12,313 bases of DNA from positions 1 through 12,313 of the forward strand of contig JAKAIP010000004.1 in NCBI GenBank assembly GCA_021825025.1, in the 5' to 3' direction. The notes beneath the pieces were generated by a model, which worked only from the letters and a program-made list of their open reading frames with translations, was not told where the DNA came from and ran no database searches. The position numbers and the translations under genes were made by a program. This DNA is from a bacterium. GTDB lineage: Bacteria; Patescibacteria; Paceibacteria; UBA9973; SBAW01. The number at the start of each line of letters is the position of its first letter. Within the stretch, counting starts at the first letter, position 1. Below are positions 10,816-12,313 of this stretch, one piece after another.

Positions 10816-11403
10816 TCATTTCTTTAATATCCACTTAACTGCTTCTAAAAATTTGACACCTCTCAATTGCATGACCACGTGAATGGAATTTTTATTGACA
10901 CCGCAACCGAAACAATGCACCCAATTTGTTTTGCTGTTCCAATATAGAGATGCGGTCTTCTCTTGGTGCCATAGGCATGGTGCTTTGTGTGCTCTGTTGA
11001 ACTTAAGGAACTCTCCGATCGGAACTTGCTGCGCTTGCTCGATACTGATCTTCAGATCACCGCCGTGACCGAGCGCCTTACCCGATCGTTGAAACATGCG
11101 CACTTTCTCCAAGAACTCTATCTGCTTCACGTACTTATCGATTGGCATCTGTACATAGAACGTATCATACACCCATCGAGTATTTTCATCGGAAGCAAAT
11201 ACTGATTGTAACGTTCTTCGTAGTTCCAGCAGTTCAGAGATCTTTTGATTCAGTTCTTTGAGGACCTCAGTGCAGACTGTGACCGTACCTGGGAACATGA
11301 CCGCAACCTCATATGCTGAAAATTCAGGCAGCGTAGGGCGTTCAATCCATTCGGTGCATTCATCATTAAGAGGATACGAGACAGTTCGAGACATACCGAC
11401 CAT
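10816..11403 (-). CDS. Stand-alone CHC2 zinc-finger (primase-type) protein (195 aa)
   Basis: The C-terminal 55 residues carry the DnaG-type zinc ribbon: C143-x2-H146 in APCLWHQEKTASL and C164-x2-C167 in HCFGCG, followed by the helix VVMQLRGVKFLEAVKWI. In DnaG this domain reads template DNA for priming. It is normally N-terminal and followed by a TOPRIM catalytic core; here it is C-terminal and no TOPRIM follows, because the next gene is the ATPase. The first 90 residues are unrecognised with a helix (LKELNQKISELLELRRTL). It is the first gene of the leftward operon. It probably works with a separate polymerase domain or recruits the ATPase. The start could also be the Met four codons in. Confidence 0.82.
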   Translation of the reverse strand: MVGMSRTVSYPLNDECTEWIERPTLPEFSAYEVAVMFPGTVTVCTEVLKELNQKISELLELRRTLQSVFASDENTRWVYDTFYVQMPIDKYVKQIEFLEKVRMFQRSGKALGHGGDLKISIEQAQQVPIGEFLKFNRAHKAPCLWHQEKTASLYWNSKTNWVHCFGCGVNKNSIHVVMQLRGVKFLEAVKWILKK

Positions 11404-11489
11404 TATCCGATATTTTTAATGAGCTTGTAAAGCGTTTGACATGTGGATAACATTTGACGAAAAGTAAAAAAATAAATTATACTTGTCAT
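11404..11489. promoter_or_regulatory. Divergent control region with DnaA box
   Basis: This 86-bp spacer separates two divergent replication operons. It contains a perfect DnaA-box consensus TTATCCACA on the minus strand (11450-11442), flanked by two TTTGAC copies (11435-11440 and 11453-11458), and the rightward promoter. A leftward promoter is not clear; TTTACA on the minus strand (11433-11428) lacks a well-placed -10. Confidence 0.6.
11454..11483 (+). promoter_or_regulatory. Near-consensus promoter of the 11490 operon
   Basis: TTGACG (11454-11459), an 18-base A/T-rich spacer, TATACT (11478-11483). The start expected seven bases downstream coincides with the A of ATG 11490, so the mRNA is probably leaderless. 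Confidence 0.75.
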
Positions 11490-11657
11490 ATGAAAAGTAA
11501 AGTCGTGGTCGACGCCTTGAAAGGCGTAAGGAATAAAATTATTCTGGAGCTGTATCAAGAGCAGGGTTTTACTGTTTCTGAGATAGCGATTATTATAAAT
11601 CAGAGTAAGCAGTTGGTCTCACATATTATTAGGTCTAAGAAGATCAAAAAATCATGA
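11490..11657 (+). CDS. Small helix-turn-helix protein (55 aa)
   Basis: The central 28 residues form a helix-turn-helix: NKIILELYQEQGFTVSEIAIIINQSKQ is broken by the turn after GF, with recognition helix QSKQLVSHIIRS, and a basic tail KKIKKS. It likely binds DNA, perhaps the adjacent control region, as a small regulator. The start ATG 11490 coincides with the predicted transcription start, so it is probably translated from a leaderless mRNA. An in-frame TTG at 11454 would include the -35 box and is rejected. Its end overlaps the next gene by four bases (ATGA), so it leads the operon with the possible ssDNA-binding protein and the nuclease. Confidence 0.72.
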   Translation: MKSKVVVDALKGVRNKIILELYQEQGFTVSEIAIIINQSKQLVSHIIRSKKIKKS

Positions 11658-12121
11658 CAGAAGATATTTTCGATGAGGGTAATTTCGGTGCTAGTGCGGA
11701 GATGAAAGCGATGCAGGTTGATTGGGGAACGCCGGGCGATTTCATTCTCGGTACGTTCGTGCAGGCTCGTCACAATGTCGAGACGCAGTTCGGTGAGAAT
11801 AGCATTTATGAGCTATACGCTGAGCGCGGTTCGTTCCACAAGCTTACTAAGAAGGTGGCAGCGGATATTCCGACTATCATTAACCGTGGAGAGACGTGGT
11901 CGGTGTGGGGCCGTAATGACATCTTCAACGGCCAGATGAATTCGCTTCGCCCTGGTCAGGTTGTGAAGATCTCGTTCACCGAACAGAAGGAAGGCAAGTC
12001 AGGTGATTGGAAAGATGTGAAGATCTATGCTCCTCGCAATAGCGATGGGTCTCCAGTGATGAACGAAGAATGGCTGGCGGCGAATGGACCGACCGTCTCA
12101 GAGCAGTTCAAGAACATGTAA
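11654..12121 (+). CDS. Hypothetical protein, possibly OB-fold ssDNA-binding (155 aa)
   Basis: Not firmly recognised. Residues 28-110 read as a series of strands suited to a small barrel: GDFILGTFVQARH, YELYAERGSFHKL, ETWSVWGRNDIF, then LRPGQVVKISFTEQKEGKSGDWKDVKIY. The phrase RPGQVVKISF before a charged turn and a final strand is typical of OB-fold and related DNA-binding proteins, and the acidic N-terminus (MTEDIFDEGNF) is noteworthy; most SSBs have an acidic tail at the C-terminus instead. Its neighbours, an HTH regulator and a nuclease, support a role in DNA replication or recombination. It starts in an ATGA overlap. The ssDNA-binding role is inference. Confidence 0.68.
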   Translation: MTEDIFDEGNFGASAEMKAMQVDWGTPGDFILGTFVQARHNVETQFGENSIYELYAERGSFHKLTKKVAADIPTIINRGETWSVWGRNDIFNGQMNSLRPGQVVKISFTEQKEGKSGDWKDVKIYAPRNSDGSPVMNEEWLAANGPTVSEQFKNM

Positions 12122-12122
12122 C

Positions 12123-12313
12123 ATGGAAACCAAAACCGAATTCATTACGTCAAATGATGAACATTGGTATCCCTCGACCACCAAGTCGGGGGTTTGGTAT
12201 CCGTCGGTGACGACTATTCTATCAATCTGGCCGAAGGGTATCGGATTTCAGCGGTATCTTGCCAATCAGGAATCCTGGGATGCGAGCCAGGAGACTCTCA
12301 AGAAGGCAGGCGA
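12123..12313 (+). CDS. RecB/Cas4-type PD-(D/E)XK exonuclease, N-terminal part
   Basis: The frame opens at ATG 12123, one base after the previous stop, and runs off the window after 63 codons. HWYPSTTKSGVWYPSVTTILSIW-type wording, in particular YPSVTTILS followed by PKGIGFQRYLA, is the usual opening of phage RecB-like/Cas4-like nucleases, which then continue with a G-x-x-(V/I)-H motif and the D, E and K catalytic residues that are not yet in view. Such enzymes trim DNA ends for recombination. Being next to the possible ssDNA-binding protein fits an exonuclease plus annealing or SSB pair. Partial. Confidence 0.72.
   Translation, partial: METKTEFITSNDEHWYPSTTKSGVWYPSVTTILSIWPKGIGFQRYLANQESWDASQETLKKAG

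Noticed and set aside
1..12313. Alternative genetic code with TGA or TAG read as an amino acid.
   Set aside because: TGA, TAG and TAA all end frames at positions where a new start follows within a few bases or overlaps (for example ATGA at 6218 and 11654).

Overview
The window looks like part of a phage or other replicating mobile element, not a chromosome. It holds about 27 mostly tiny genes that are tightly packed and often overlap, plus a replication and recombination module, and no host housekeeping genes. The standard genetic code fits: TAA, TAG and TGA stops are all followed closely by new starts. Most starts have no Shine-Dalgarno sequence. Several small proteins resemble families I recall from phages and plasmids of uncultivated bacteria, possibly Patescibacteria. 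That host guess rests on memory and is weak. I see no integrase, capsid, terminase, CRISPR array or insertion sequence.

Layout. (1) Positions 10-1025 hold three rightward genes, including a short protein with the C-terminal signature of the DNA polymerase III beta clamp, closed by a strong intrinsic terminator at 1066-1100. (2) Positions 1283-6397 hold a long rightward run of small genes: two acidic proteins, a probable ribbon-helix-helix DNA-binding protein, a CCHC zinc-knuckle protein read partly in an overlapping frame, a secreted Cys-pair protein, a DUF1599 (nucleotide-modification-associated) protein and a small two-helix membrane protein. Tandem terminators at 6505-6566 follow. (3) Positions 6400-8020 form an RNA-rich island. 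It contains a three-way-junction leader in front of three short genes with very strong Shine-Dalgarno sites, a structured RNA of about 138 nt with its own extended -10 promoter, a convergent Cys-rich gene, a 33-residue basic peptide gene and a tRNA-like RNA. (4) Positions 8022-11403, leftward, hold a replication/recombination operon: stand-alone CHC2 zinc finger, AAA+ ATPase with a C-terminal winged helix, SNF2/DEAH-type helicase, and RecU-like resolvase. (5) Positions 11404-11489 hold a divergent control region with a perfect DnaA-box consensus. (6) Positions 11490-12313, rightward, hold an apparently leaderless HTH gene, a possible OB-fold protein and the start of a RecB/Cas4-type nuclease.

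How it may fit together (inference). The two divergent operons look like an early replication module: primase zinc finger, ATPase, helicase, resolvase, putative ssDNA-binding protein and nuclease. The clamp-like protein could link this machinery to a host polymerase. The most unusual part is the island at 6400-8020, where at least three independent RNA structures lie beside the only genes in the window with consensus ribosome binding sites.
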